Below are positions 18,374-25,925 of a stretch of 64,000 bases of DNA, in pieces. Source of the DNA: JBQTKD01 sp052389435 (GTDB lineage: Bacteria; Actinomycetota; Actinomycetes; Sporichthyales; Sporichthyaceae); contig JBQTIB010000004.1 of the NCBI GenBank assembly GCA_052389435.1, positions 10,178-74,177 of the forward strand, written 5' to 3'. Each line of letters begins with the position of its first letter. Position 1 is the stretch's first letter. The notes under the pieces are model-generated. The model saw only the letters and a list, made by a program, of their open reading frames with translations. It was not told the origin of the DNA and ran no database searches. A program made the position numbers and the translations under genes.

Positions 18374-19702
18374 CTAACGGCCGCGGACCACGCGACGCAG
18401 GCGGGCCAGGCGCTCGGCGAGGTCGCGTTCGGCGCCGTTGGCCGTCGGGGTGTAGTAGTCCCGGCCGACGACCTCGTCCGGCGGGTACTGCTGCTCGGCG
18501 ACCCCGTGCGGGAAGGAGTGCGCGTACCGGTACCCGACGCCGTGGCCGTGCGCCTTGGCCCCCGGGTAGTGCCCGTCGCGCAGGTGCGGCGGCACCGAGC
18601 CGATCCGTCCGGCCGCGAGGTCGGCTGACGCGGCGTCGATCGCCGCGATGACCGCATTGGACTTCGGCGCCAGGGCCAGGGCGATCGTCGCGTGCGCGAG
18701 CAGCAGCCTGCCTTCGGGCATGCCGATCAGCGCGACGCCCTGCGCGGCGGCCACGGCGAGCGGCAGCGCGGTGGAATCGGCCAGGCCGATGTCCTCACTC
18801 GCCAGGATCATCAGGCGCCGGGCCAGGAAGCGCGGGTCCTCGCCTGCCTCGATCATGCGCGCCAGGTAGTGCAGGGCCGCGTCGGGGTCGGAGCCGCGGA
18901 CGCTCTTGATGAACGCGGAGATCACGTCGTAGTGCTGGTCCCCGTCTCGGTCGTAGCGGGCTGCGGCCTTGGACACCGCCCGCTCCACCAGGGCCAGGTC
19001 GATCTCGGTCCGCCCGAGGTCCAACGCCGCGCCGGCCGAGGCCTCCAGGGCCGTCAACGCCCGCCGCGCGTCTCCCCCGGCCACCCGCACCAGGTGGTCG
19101 CGGGCGTCGGGGGCCAGGGTCGCGGCCTTCGCCAGCCCGCGGTCCTCGACGAGCGCCCGTTCCAGCAGGTCCTCGATGTGACGTTCCGTCAGCGACTGCA
19201 GGGTGAGCAGCAGCGAGCGGGACAGCAGCGGCGAGATCACCGCAAACGAGGGGTTCTCCGTCGTCGCGGCGACGAGGGTGACGATCCGGTCTTCGACGGC
19301 GTGCAGCAGCGAATCCTGCTGTGCCTTGGAGAAGCGGTGCACCTCGTCGAGAAACAGCACGGTCTGTTTGCCGCTCAGGTCGTTCTTCGCGCCGTTCAGG
19401 ACGTCCCGAACGTCCTTGACTCCGGCGCTCACCGCGGACAGTTCGACGAATCGCCGCCCGGTCGCCGAGGCGATGATCCGTGCGAGCGTCGTCTTGCCGG
19501 TGCCGGGCGGCCCCCACAGCAGAACCGACGCCGGTGCCGCGGCGCTGCTCCCCGGATCGGCCTGCACCAGACGCCGCAACGGCGAACCCGGCTCGAGCAG
19601 GTGCTCCTGTCCGACGACCTCCTCCAGGGTGCGCGGCCGCATCCGCACGGCCAACGGCGAAACCCGGCCCGCGGCGGCGTCGAAGAGCGAGTCCGGTTCC
19701 AC
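18374..19702 (-). CDS. rarA: Replication-associated recombination protein A (RarA/MgsA AAA+ ATPase)
   Basis: A 442-residue AAA+ ATPase that acts at stalled replication forks. GTG at 19702 yields EPDSLFDAAAGRVSPLAVRMRP, the usual start region; the frame stays open upstream without conserved sequence. Walker A is GPPGTGKTTLARII; Walker B is TVLFLDEVHRFSKAQQDSLL; sensor 1 is VAATTENPSFAVISPLLSR, a near-invariant RarA block. The C-terminal tetramerisation part carries RMIEAGEDPRFLARRLMILASEDIG and the final QQYPPDEVVGRDYY region. Length equals the family norm. Divergent from the secreted M23-like gene. Confidence 0.95.
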   Translation of the reverse strand: MEPDSLFDAAAGRVSPLAVRMRPRTLEEVVGQEHLLEPGSPLRRLVQADPGSSAAAPASVLLWGPPGTGKTTLARIIASATGRRFVELSAVSAGVKDVRDVLNGAKNDLSGKQTVLFLDEVHRFSKAQQDSLLHAVEDRIVTLVAATTENPSFAVISPLLSRSLLLTLQSLTERHIEDLLERALVEDRGLAKAATLAPDARDHLVRVAGGDARRALTALEASAGAALDLGRTEIDLALVERAVSKAAARYDRDGDQHYDVISAFIKSVRGSDPDAALHYLARMIEAGEDPRFLARRLMILASEDIGLADSTALPLAVAAAQGVALIGMPEGRLLLAHATIALALAPKSNAVIAAIDAASADLAAGRIGSVPPHLRDGHYPGAKAHGHGVGYRYAHSFPHGVAEQQYPPDEVVGRDYYTPTANGAERDLAERLARLRRVVRGR

Positions 19703-19799
19703 GTTCGCGACCCTACGTCGCCACGCCGCCGCCGGGGACACCACCGGGGCGCCGGGCGCGCGGCTCAATGTCCCGCCCCGGCCAACCGATGGAGAGAGT

Positions 19800-20855
19800 G
19801 TGACGATCCGCAGGCTCCGCGCCACCTCCGCCGTCGCCGCCGTCGCCCTCGCGGTCTCGCTTCCGGGCGCGGAGGGCACCGCCTTCGCGGCGGCGAGCGT
19901 CGACACCGCCCACCCGTTCTCCGACCCGGTGTGGTGGCCGCTGCGCACGCCCGGGGTCGTGGACTGCACGAAGAGCAACCCGGGCTGCAGCAAGCACCAC
20001 CACTTCTACGGCATCGCCGTGCTGTCCAAGGACCGCGACGACACCAACGTCTACAACAAGACCGCCGGGGTGTACGCCATGGGCGCCGGCATCGTGCACA
20101 TGGGAGACGCGAAGGGCCGCGCGTGCGGCCAGAAGTACGACTCGACCACCTTCGGCAAGTGGGTGTGGATCGACCACGGCGGCGGGGTGATCTCCCGCTA
20201 CGCCCATCTGTCGACGATCTCGGTCAAGGAGGGCCAGCGCGTCTCCCCCGACACCCGGTTGGGCACGGTCGGCAACACCGGCATCGCCAACCCCGCAAAC
20301 TGCCACATCCACTACGTGACCTTCGGGTTGAAGTTCCCCGGCATCTACGGGCCGTCGGCCGGCCGGGAGTTCTCGACCTCCACCGTCGGCGCCGCGAACG
20401 GCAGGCTCTACGCCTGCGGGCTCGACGGCCGCCGCCAGACCTGGCCCGAGGCGCTCAAACTGCCCGGGAGCCCGACCCGCATCGAGGCCCTGCCGAAGAA
20501 GACGGTGCTGCCCGCCACCGGCAACGCCTGTCGCTCCGGCGCCCCCAAGACCACGGCCAAGCCCACCGGCGTGAAGCTCGCGACGGCCGGTTCCGGGGCG
20601 CTGAAGGCGACCTGGACCAAGCCCTCCACGAGCAGCGGCGTGGACAAGGTCCGCCTCGAACTCGGCGAGTACCACCCGAGCACCTCGAGTTGGGACAAGG
20701 AGAAGCGCGAGCGGTGGAAGGACCTGTCCGCGACCACCGGCAGCTACACCTTCAAGGAGCTGACGCACCGCAAGCGCTGGCGGGTGCGGGTCTGGTTCCA
20801 CACCAAGGCCGGTTGGAGCGCCCCGAGTTCCTGGGTCGAGCGCACCACGACGTAG
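19800..20855 (+). CDS. Secreted M23-like (LytM) protein with fibronectin-type C-terminus, active site degenerate
   Basis: 351 residues; GTG at 19800 follows GGAGAG closely. A signal peptide (LRATSAVAAVALAVSLPGAEG, cut near AFAA) indicates export. Residues about 60-180 follow the M23/LytM fold: GAGIVHMGDAKG, WVWIDHGGGVISRYAHLS, GQRVSPDTRLGTVGNTG and CHIHYVTFG with the HxH motif (H169, H171). The first zinc motif, usually HxGxD, reads HHHFYGIAV, so the Asp ligand is absent. It may be a non-catalytic, wall-binding or regulator-type LytM protein. The last 85 or so residues look like a fibronectin type III domain (PTGVKLATAGSGALKATWTK to WFHTKAGWSAPSSW). Catalytic loss is inferred from motif reading only. 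Confidence 0.78.
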   Translation: MTIRRLRATSAVAAVALAVSLPGAEGTAFAAASVDTAHPFSDPVWWPLRTPGVVDCTKSNPGCSKHHHFYGIAVLSKDRDDTNVYNKTAGVYAMGAGIVHMGDAKGRACGQKYDSTTFGKWVWIDHGGGVISRYAHLSTISVKEGQRVSPDTRLGTVGNTGIANPANCHIHYVTFGLKFPGIYGPSAGREFSTSTVGAANGRLYACGLDGRRQTWPEALKLPGSPTRIEALPKKTVLPATGNACRSGAPKTTAKPTGVKLATAGSGALKATWTKPSTSSGVDKVRLELGEYHPSTSSWDKEKRERWKDLSATTGSYTFKELTHRKRWRVRVWFHTKAGWSAPSSWVERTTT

Positions 20856-20892
20856 TCACCGCATGTGCTAACGCGACTACACGGACGTCGGT

Positions 20893-21138
20893 GTGCGCGA
20901 ACTGAAGGCGAAGCTGTCCGCCTACCTTCAGAAGGCCGCGGGCGGGGAGGTCATCACCGTCACCGATCGCGGCAGGCCGATCGCCGTTCTCGGCCCGCCG
21001 CCCGGCAGAGTCGATCTCGAGGCGGCGGTCGAAGCAGGGTGGGTGACCCCGGCCGTCGGGTCCGGGCTCGCGCCGTTCCGACCCATCGCCGGAACCGGGC
21101 GAGTGCTCGACGCCCTGGCGCAGGCTCGCGACGAGTGA
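20893..21138 (+). CDS. Phd/YefM-type antitoxin
   Basis: An 81-residue antitoxin for the PIN toxin that follows. GTG at 20893 begins VRELKAKLSAYLQKAAGGE, the standard Phd/YefM DNA-binding N-terminus, followed by VITVTDRGRPIAVLGP. In-frame extension upstream is limited by TAA at 20869-20871, and no ribosome site is seen, so a leaderless mRNA is possible. The C-terminal part is variable, as expected for the toxin-neutralising arm. An inverted repeat GTAGTC/GACTAC (20852-20880) at the promoter is a possible operator. The stop overlaps the toxin start as GTGA. Confidence 0.88.
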   Translation: MRELKAKLSAYLQKAAGGEVITVTDRGRPIAVLGPPPGRVDLEAAVEAGWVTPAVGSGLAPFRPIAGTGRVLDALAQARDE

Positions 21139-21536
21139 CCAGGTACGTGGACTCCAGCGCACTGCTCAAGCGGTACGTGGAGGAACCCGACTCCGAACTC
21201 GCGACGACCCTGCTCGGCTCCGACCCGCACCTGGTCACCGCCCGCCACACCGTCGTCGAAGTCCGACGCAATCTGGCCCGCCTGCTGAGCGCCGGCCAGG
21301 CCGTCACCGCCCGGGCGGCGTTTGCGCAGGACCTCGGCTCGTTCGCGGTGATCGAACTGGACGCGCAGACCTGCGCGCTGGCGGCGACCCTCGCCGAGTC
21401 CAGCGGCGCCCGCTCCCTCGACTCCCTGCACCTCGCGGCGGCCCGGCGGCTGGGCACCGCCCTGACCTTCCTGACCTTCGACCTCCGCCAGGCGCAGATC
21501 GCCCGGTCGCTCGGCTTCACCGTCCTCGGCGCCTGA
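21135..21536 (+). CDS. vapC: PIN-domain toxin ribonuclease (VapC-like)
   Basis: A 133-residue PIN-domain RNase, start GTG at 21135 overlapping the antitoxin stop. The metal-binding acidic set is present: Asp6 in RYVDSSALLKRY, Glu42 in VVEVRRNL, Asp96 in SLDSLHLAAA and Asp116 in LTFDLRQAQ. VapC enzymes cut tRNA or rRNA when freed from their antitoxin and halt translation. It forms a compact two-gene operon with the Phd-type antitoxin. The next stretch downstream is a dead Hint-domain remnant, so the module sits in a decayed accessory patch. The RNA target is unknown. Confidence 0.9.
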   Translation: MTRYVDSSALLKRYVEEPDSELATTLLGSDPHLVTARHTVVEVRRNLARLLSAGQAVTARAAFAQDLGSFAVIELDAQTCALAATLAESSGARSLDSLHLAAARRLGTALTFLTFDLRQAQIARSLGFTVLGA

Positions 21537-21625
21537 GCACCCCGGCCCAGACGCCTCGGTCCCGAGCGCCTGGAACCTCGACCCGGGCGGCTGCTCGCAG
21601 ACCGCCCACGGCGCTACCGTGGCCC

Positions 21626-22201
21626 ATGCCCGAAGCGCCGACGAGCGATGTACGCCACCGCGGCGGCGACCTCCCCGCCGTGGCGGTCCGGTCGACGTCG
21701 AACGGGCGCTGCGTGCCGCCGGCCCCGAACTGGGTCCATCCGAGCCCGGACACGGGACGTCGGCTGCCGTGGTTGGCGCGAGTCGGTCGGGCATTCCCGG
21801 TCCTGCCCGCGTTGCTCGCGCTCGCCTTAGCCCTGCTCCTCCCAGGGGCCGCCCCGGCTCACGCCACCTCGATCGCCGAGTCCCTGCACCCGAGTGCCGC
21901 GTCGACCTGCGCCTACGACCCGCAGCCGAGGTCGTGGACGACCTACGACCCGACCTCATCGCACGGAGCACGGGACGCAGCGCACGCTCGTATCGCCCCC
22001 GAAAGCACCCGCGGTTCGAAATCGCCGGTCCCGAAAGCGGACTACGACCTCCACCGCCACGTAGTTCACACCTAATACGTCATCCCCCCGGGCGCTACAG
22101 GCGCCAAGGGCGAGTCCGTGGGTACAGGCGTCCTGGTCCACAACTGCGACTGGGCGAAGGTGACCCACCGGCAGGTCAGTCGACCCGCCAGGCGAACCTG
22201 A
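21626..22201 (+). pseudogene. Remnant of a Hint-domain (polymorphic toxin/RHS-type) protein
   Basis: The 3' end reads DYDLHRHVVHT, then TAA (22073-22075), then in the same frame YVIPPGATGAKG...TGVLVHNCDWAKV to TGA at 22199-22201. This is the C-terminal signature of Hint/pretoxin domains (DL--V-HTYYV----VLVHNC), with the nonsense codon falling where the second Tyr of HTYYV is expected. Upstream in the same frame is a signal-like hydrophobic run (LPALLALALALLLPGA) and unrecognised sequence, so most of the toxin and delivery portions are lost or scrambled. After the HNC self-cleavage site only about 15 residues remain, so no toxin domain survives. The upstream limit (21626) is arbitrary. Confidence 0.65.
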
Positions 22202-23132
22202 TACGCCCGTCGCCTCGGTGGTCGCCGACCGGGACGGCCAGGGCCCGGGCGTCGGGGTGCACGTAGGCGCTGCCGCCGCCCCCGCCTCCGGACGGCCCGA
22301 GGTAGAGCGGGCGCCCACCGCCGGCGCCGCCGAACCAGCCGCCGCCACCCCCGCCGCCGCCGGTAGTGCCGAAGAAGTCGGCGTCGCCCGCCCCGCCGCG
22401 GCCCGGGCCACCCGCCCGGGGATCGGCGGCCGGCGCCACCGGGCCCTGCGCCGCGGGTGCGAGGTAGCTCCCGCCGCCGGCGCTCGCCGTGCCGTGTGGT
22501 CCGCCGATCGGCACCGGGCGTCCGGTCGTGGCCTCGCCGCCGAGCCCGCCGCCGCGCCCACCCGCGGAGACGGTCGCGTCGGGGAGGTCGAGGAACGGGG
22601 TGAAGCCCAGCAGGTTCAGGCGCGTGGACCCGGTCGCACCGCCGGCACCGCCACCGCCGCCCGCGACCAGGACTCGATCCGCCAGGGCGCCGGTGCCGAC
22701 GCGGACGTCGCTCGCTCCGCCGCCGCCGGCCCCGCCGCCGCCCGGCTCGTAGGCCGACCCGGCCGGCCCGCCGCCGTTGTACCCGGCGTTGATCCCCGGG
22801 CAGTCGTCGACGTCGCAGCCGCGACCGCCCACGGTGAACCACAGAATCTGACCGGGGGTCACCCGCAGTACTGCGCGGACGATTCCACCGCCTCCACCCA
22901 GGTCACCGCCGCCCTGCGCGCCGTAGAGATCGACGGTGACTCGGTGCACCCCGGCGGGGACCCGCCACTGGTAGCGGCCCGGGCGGTTCGCCTCGCAGAA
23001 GCCACCTCGACGTTGCTCCTCACAGCGCAGGCTCGCGGCCGTGACCGGCGACGTCGTCGCCGCGACCGGGAGCGCGGGGACGAGTGCGGCGATCGCCGCA
23101 ACGAGAACGACCGCGGCGAGACGGGCGATCAC
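22176..23132 (-). CDS. Secreted glycine-rich protein
   Basis: 318 residues. GTG at 23132 overlaps the TGA of the upstream glycine-rich frame (GTGA), supporting this start and co-translation. A signal peptide (RLAAVVLVAAIAALVPALPVAA) comes first. A beta-type lead (RYQWRVPAGVHRVTVDLYGAQ) leads into long Gly runs interrupted by VLRVTPGQILWFTVGGRG, RVLVAGGGGGAGG and WFGGAGGGRP. This W-VPAGV--V-V---GA-GG layout is a known secreted glycine-rich domain found in actinobacteria, of unknown function; surface or adhesive roles are only guesses. Four Cys residues near 40-110 could form disulfides. Its 3' end overlaps the Hint remnant on the other strand. Confidence 0.8.
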   Translation of the reverse strand: MIARLAAVVLVAAIAALVPALPVAATTSPVTAASLRCEEQRRGGFCEANRPGRYQWRVPAGVHRVTVDLYGAQGGGDLGGGGGIVRAVLRVTPGQILWFTVGGRGCDVDDCPGINAGYNGGGPAGSAYEPGGGGAGGGGASDVRVGTGALADRVLVAGGGGGAGGATGSTRLNLLGFTPFLDLPDATVSAGGRGGGLGGEATTGRPVPIGGPHGTASAGGGSYLAPAAQGPVAPAADPRAGGPGRGGAGDADFFGTTGGGGGGGGWFGGAGGGRPLYLGPSGGGGGGSAYVHPDARALAVPVGDHRGDGRIRFAWRVD

Positions 23133-23863
23133 GAGGCTCCCCACTCCAGGACGACCGAGCCGTCGCCGTCGTTGACCCCCGGCGCGAGTTCGACCGCGGC
23201 GCCGGCGGGGTGGGCCCAACTGCTCCCGCCGCCACCGGCCCCACCGGGAACGATCAGGCCGGCTGCGGGCAGCACCGGCCACACCGAGGGCAGTTCGGCG
23301 TAGCGGCCACCGGACAGATCCCCGCCCCGGTATCCCCCGCCGCCGCCCCCGCCGCCGCGGGTGCGCAGTTCCGGCCCGTAGCCGGCCGACGCGCCGCGGC
23401 CGGGCTCGCCCGGCGTGTTCGGTCCTCCGGTCGCGACCGCCACGAGTGGCACTCCGGCGTCGGTCAGCGGTCCGGCCACGTCCACGGGTTCTGCAGCGAG
23501 CGTTCCGCCCTCCCCTCCGGAGGCGAGGAACCCGGCGCCGCCGCCCCCGCCCGCGATCAGCAACAGCGTGGATCGTGCCAGTCCACCGGCGAGACTGGAC
23601 GCGCCGCCGCCCCCGCCGCCGGCGGCCCGTCCAGCGGCGCCTGCCCCGCCACCGCCGTAGCCCCCGCGGGCCGCGCCGGCATCCGCCACGCCGTCGTACC
23701 CGCGCCCGCCGACGACGATCACCAGGAGGGTCCCGGGGCGCACCGCGAACTCGGCCGCCGCGCGTGCCCCCCGGCCGCCCGCGACGCGCACCGGGTCCGC
23801 CGCGCCGCCCGCTGCCCCGAGCACGATGGCCCGCACTGACGCACCCCCGCCGGGACGCGCCAC
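23129..23863 (-). CDS. Glycine-rich domain, 3' part of a frameshifted gene
   Basis: In this frame the sequence from about 23838 down reads VRAIVLGAAGG, then LLVIVVGGRGYDG, GGGGAGAAGRAAGGGG and LLLIAGGGGGAGF, closing SVVLEWGAS. It is homologous in layout to the neighbouring glycine-rich protein but lacks its own signal peptide and proper start (the first GTG, 23863, gives MARPGGGASV, an out-of-frame reading of the family lead). The missing lead WRVPAGVR is encoded in the other frame, at the end of the delta-60 protein just upstream. Inserting one base between GTGCGT and GTGCGG (about 23840) would join them. It is either a real one-base deletion, a programmed shift or a read error. Confidence 0.65.
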   Translation of the reverse strand: MARPGGGASVRAIVLGAAGGAADPVRVAGGRGARAAAEFAVRPGTLLVIVVGGRGYDGVADAGAARGGYGGGGAGAAGRAAGGGGGGASSLAGGLARSTLLLIAGGGGGAGFLASGGEGGTLAAEPVDVAGPLTDAGVPLVAVATGGPNTPGEPGRGASAGYGPELRTRGGGGGGGGYRGGDLSGGRYAELPSVWPVLPAAGLIVPGGAGGGGSSWAHPAGAAVELAPGVNDGDGSVVLEWGAS

Positions 23864-25143
23864 AGCGCCAGGCCCGGGCGGTCGAAGACGCAGCGCCGCC
23901 GGCAGTCCACGATCCGCGTCGCCGTGTCGGCTACGCCGAGGACGCGGGACACCGCGAACGCGCCGTCGACGGCTCCGGCCACCAGCAGAGAACCCGCAGG
24001 CTCCACCGCCAAACCTGAGGCGGTGAAGCCCTCGGGCAGGTCCAGGGACCCACCGGCGCCGAAGCGGCGGTCCAGGCCCGCGCCGAGCGGACGCCTCACG
24101 CGGGGGTCGGAGGTGCGGAACCCGTAGACGACGTAGGCACCGCCGGTCGGGTCGATGGCCCCGCCGGCGAACCGGGCGTCGTAGGCATCCGCACGAATCG
24201 GCGCGCCGGAGCGGCGCCGGCCCGCCGCGTCGAACACCGTGAGCCCGTAGGCGGTGGCCGCCTCGATGGAGCCGTCGAGACGGATCCGCACCGCGTGGGC
24301 CTCCAGGTCGCGCCGCGTCGGGGCGAAGGCCGGGTCCGGCCGGCCGTCGGCGAGCAGTCGGATCAGCCCGCGGCCGGCCACGACGATCCGCCCCCGCCGG
24401 TCCACGGCGATCGCCCGGGCGGCCGTCGGGCCGGTCACCAGGCCTCGCTCGCCGAAGGAGAGGTCCCGCCGACCGTCGCGTTCGAGCCGAGCGAGGGCCA
24501 ACCCTTGGCGGGAGTAGCCGAAGCGCTCGAGGACGCCGGCCACCAGAATGCGCCCCGCGTCGTCGACGGTCAGCGCGTTCGGCGCCGCGTACGGGATCGC
24601 CACCCCGCGGCCCGCGGGGGCGGGAAACTCCAGGACGGTGCGCCCACCGTCGCCAAAGCCCGCGTCGAACGCGCCGTCCCTACCGAACCGGGCGACGGCG
24701 ATGCCGTGCCCGGCGGTGGAACTCTCCACCGAGACGGCCACGAGGATGCGCCCGGTCCGGTCCCGGGCCAGGGCCGCGCGGCCCGTGGTCGGACCGAAGG
24801 GCGAGCCCGCACGGCCCCGAACCAGATCGGCCACCACCCGCCCGGTGCTGCCGAAGGTGGCGTCCACCGAGCCGTCCGGGCGCAGCCGGGTCAGGGCGAG
24901 CGTGGCGCCGTCGTCCGGGTCGTCGACGACGCCGGCCAGCAGGACCCGCCCGTCCGGCAGCGCCAGCGCCGCGGCGGCGGAGGCCGGCGCGGCGAACGAC
25001 ACTGCGGCCACGCCCAGCGAACCGAACTCGGTGTCGAGGAATCCGGACTCTCCGCCGACGTCGAGCGCGGCCCAGGCCACCGGACTGGGAGCGATCAGGG
25101 CCGCCGCGAGTAGCAGGCCCAGTCGTCGCGTCGTTGCGAGCAC
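23719..25143 (-). CDS. Secreted delta-60-repeat (beta-propeller-like) protein, 5' part of a frameshifted gene
   Basis: About 474 residues. GTG at 25143 starts a good signal peptide (LATTRRLGLLLAAALIAPSPVAWA); a TTG at 25164 is the alternative. At least four delta-60 repeats follow, each with D-----FG--G: GSVDATFGSTGRV, GAFDAGFGDGGRT, GRRDLSFGERGLV and GLDRRFGAGG. These usually build propeller-like domains in exported or surface proteins. Near the end, DCRRRCVFDRPGLALWRVPAGVR is the lead-in of the glycine-rich domain. After it the frame runs into arbitrary sequence (QCGPSCSGQRAARRT), because the true continuation is one base out of frame (next entry). The intact product would be about 670 residues: signal, propeller, glycine-rich domain. 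Confidence 0.75.
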   Translation of the reverse strand: MLATTRRLGLLLAAALIAPSPVAWAALDVGGESGFLDTEFGSLGVAAVSFAAPASAAAALALPDGRVLLAGVVDDPDDGATLALTRLRPDGSVDATFGSTGRVVADLVRGRAGSPFGPTTGRAALARDRTGRILVAVSVESSTAGHGIAVARFGRDGAFDAGFGDGGRTVLEFPAPAGRGVAIPYAAPNALTVDDAGRILVAGVLERFGYSRQGLALARLERDGRRDLSFGERGLVTGPTAARAIAVDRRGRIVVAGRGLIRLLADGRPDPAFAPTRRDLEAHAVRIRLDGSIEAATAYGLTVFDAAGRRRSGAPIRADAYDARFAGGAIDPTGGAYVVYGFRTSDPRVRRPLGAGLDRRFGAGGSLDLPEGFTASGLAVEPAGSLLVAGAVDGAFAVSRVLGVADTATRIVDCRRRCVFDRPGLALWRVPAGVRQCGPSCSGQRAARRTRCASRAAGGHARRPSSRCAPGPSW

Positions 25144-25218
25144 GTAGGCGTATCGCGTCCGCAAGCCCGAACGTTTCCGAACAACTCTCGCTAACCGTAC
25201 CCAGATCTCGGACGGCTG

Positions 25219-25238
25219 TGTATCACCGGTGATACATT
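25219..25238 (+). promoter_or_regulatory. Palindromic operator overlapping a leaderless -10 box
   Basis: TGTATCACCGGTGATACA (25219-25236) is a perfect 18-bp palindrome. The hexamer TACATT (25233-25238) overlaps its right end and lies six bases before the antitoxin ATG at 25245, the spacing expected of a leaderless actinobacterial mRNA. An antitoxin bound here would cover its own promoter, the usual autoregulation of such modules. The palindrome is seen; the binding is inferred. Confidence 0.7.
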
Positions 25239-25244
25239 TGCACG

Positions 25245-25481
25245 ATGGGCGAAGCGACGGTGCGCGAACTGCGCAACCAGGGCGGGGTCGTCATCGAGCG
25301 CGTCCTGGCCGGCGAGCGGATCACGATCACCCGCGATGGCGAACCCGTGGCGGAGTTGCGCCCGCTGCCGAAGCGCCCCCTGTCCCGCGAAGCCTTGTTG
25401 GAGATCTACCGCGGGCTACCGCCGATCGATCCCGACCGCTTTCGCGCCGACATCGACGCCGTAATCGATCAGTCGATATGA
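25245..25481 (+). CDS. Phd/YefM-type antitoxin
   Basis: A 78-residue antitoxin. ATG at 25245 follows the palindrome and probable -10 box with no room for a ribosome site, so translation is probably leaderless. The N-terminus EATVRELRNQGGVVIERVLAGERITITRDGEPVAEL is the Phd/YefM DNA-binding fold. The C-terminus (LEIYRGLPPIDPDRFRADIDAVIDQ) is the acidic arm that would wrap the PIN toxin. It overlaps the toxin gene by four bases (ATGA). It belongs to a different subtype from the 20893 antitoxin, with only the fold shared. Confidence 0.9.
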   Translation: MGEATVRELRNQGGVVIERVLAGERITITRDGEPVAELRPLPKRPLSREALLEIYRGLPPIDPDRFRADIDAVIDQSI

Positions 25482-25918
25482 CCTCGACCGAACCCGACCC
25501 GCGACCCGGCATCCTCGACACCAACGCCGTCATACTGTTCGCCTCGCTCGACCCGGCCGAACTTCCAGCCCGTCCCCTGGTGAGCGCAGTGACGCTGGCC
25601 GAACTGTCCGTCGGGCCCCTGGTAACCGACGATCCAGTCGAACGGGCTCGCCGCCAGGCGCATGTGCAGGTGGCCGAACGGGTTCATCAGCCCTTGGCGT
25701 TCGACGCCGCGTGTGCTCTGGCCTACGGGTCGGTTGCGGCGTCGTTGCATCGCGCCGGTCGCAAGTCCACGGCGCGAGCCTTCGACACGATGATCGCCGC
25801 CACCGCGATCGCCTACGGACTGCCGCTCTACACGTGCAACGGCCGCGACTTCGTGGGCATCGACGGGTTGGATCTGCGGGTCATGGCGCACCCGCGCCAA
25901 GGCCCCGCCGCTTCCTGA
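25478..25918 (+). CDS. vapC: PIN-domain toxin ribonuclease (VapC-like)
   Basis: 146 residues from the ATG at 25478, which overlaps the antitoxin stop. PIN acidic residues are Asp14 in GILDTNAVILF, Glu42 in TLAELSVGPL, Asp103 in ARAFDTMIAATA and Asp124 in CNGRDFVGI. The T-LAELS-G and D-MIAATA blocks are characteristic of tRNA-cutting VapC enzymes. It is convergent with aspS, only 7 bases apart, leaving little room for separate terminators. Toxicity and target are inferred from the family. Confidence 0.92.
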   Translation: MTSTEPDPRPGILDTNAVILFASLDPAELPARPLVSAVTLAELSVGPLVTDDPVERARRQAHVQVAERVHQPLAFDAACALAYGSVAASLHRAGRKSTARAFDTMIAATAIAYGLPLYTCNGRDFVGIDGLDLRVMAHPRQGPAAS

Positions 25919-25925
25919 CGGACAG

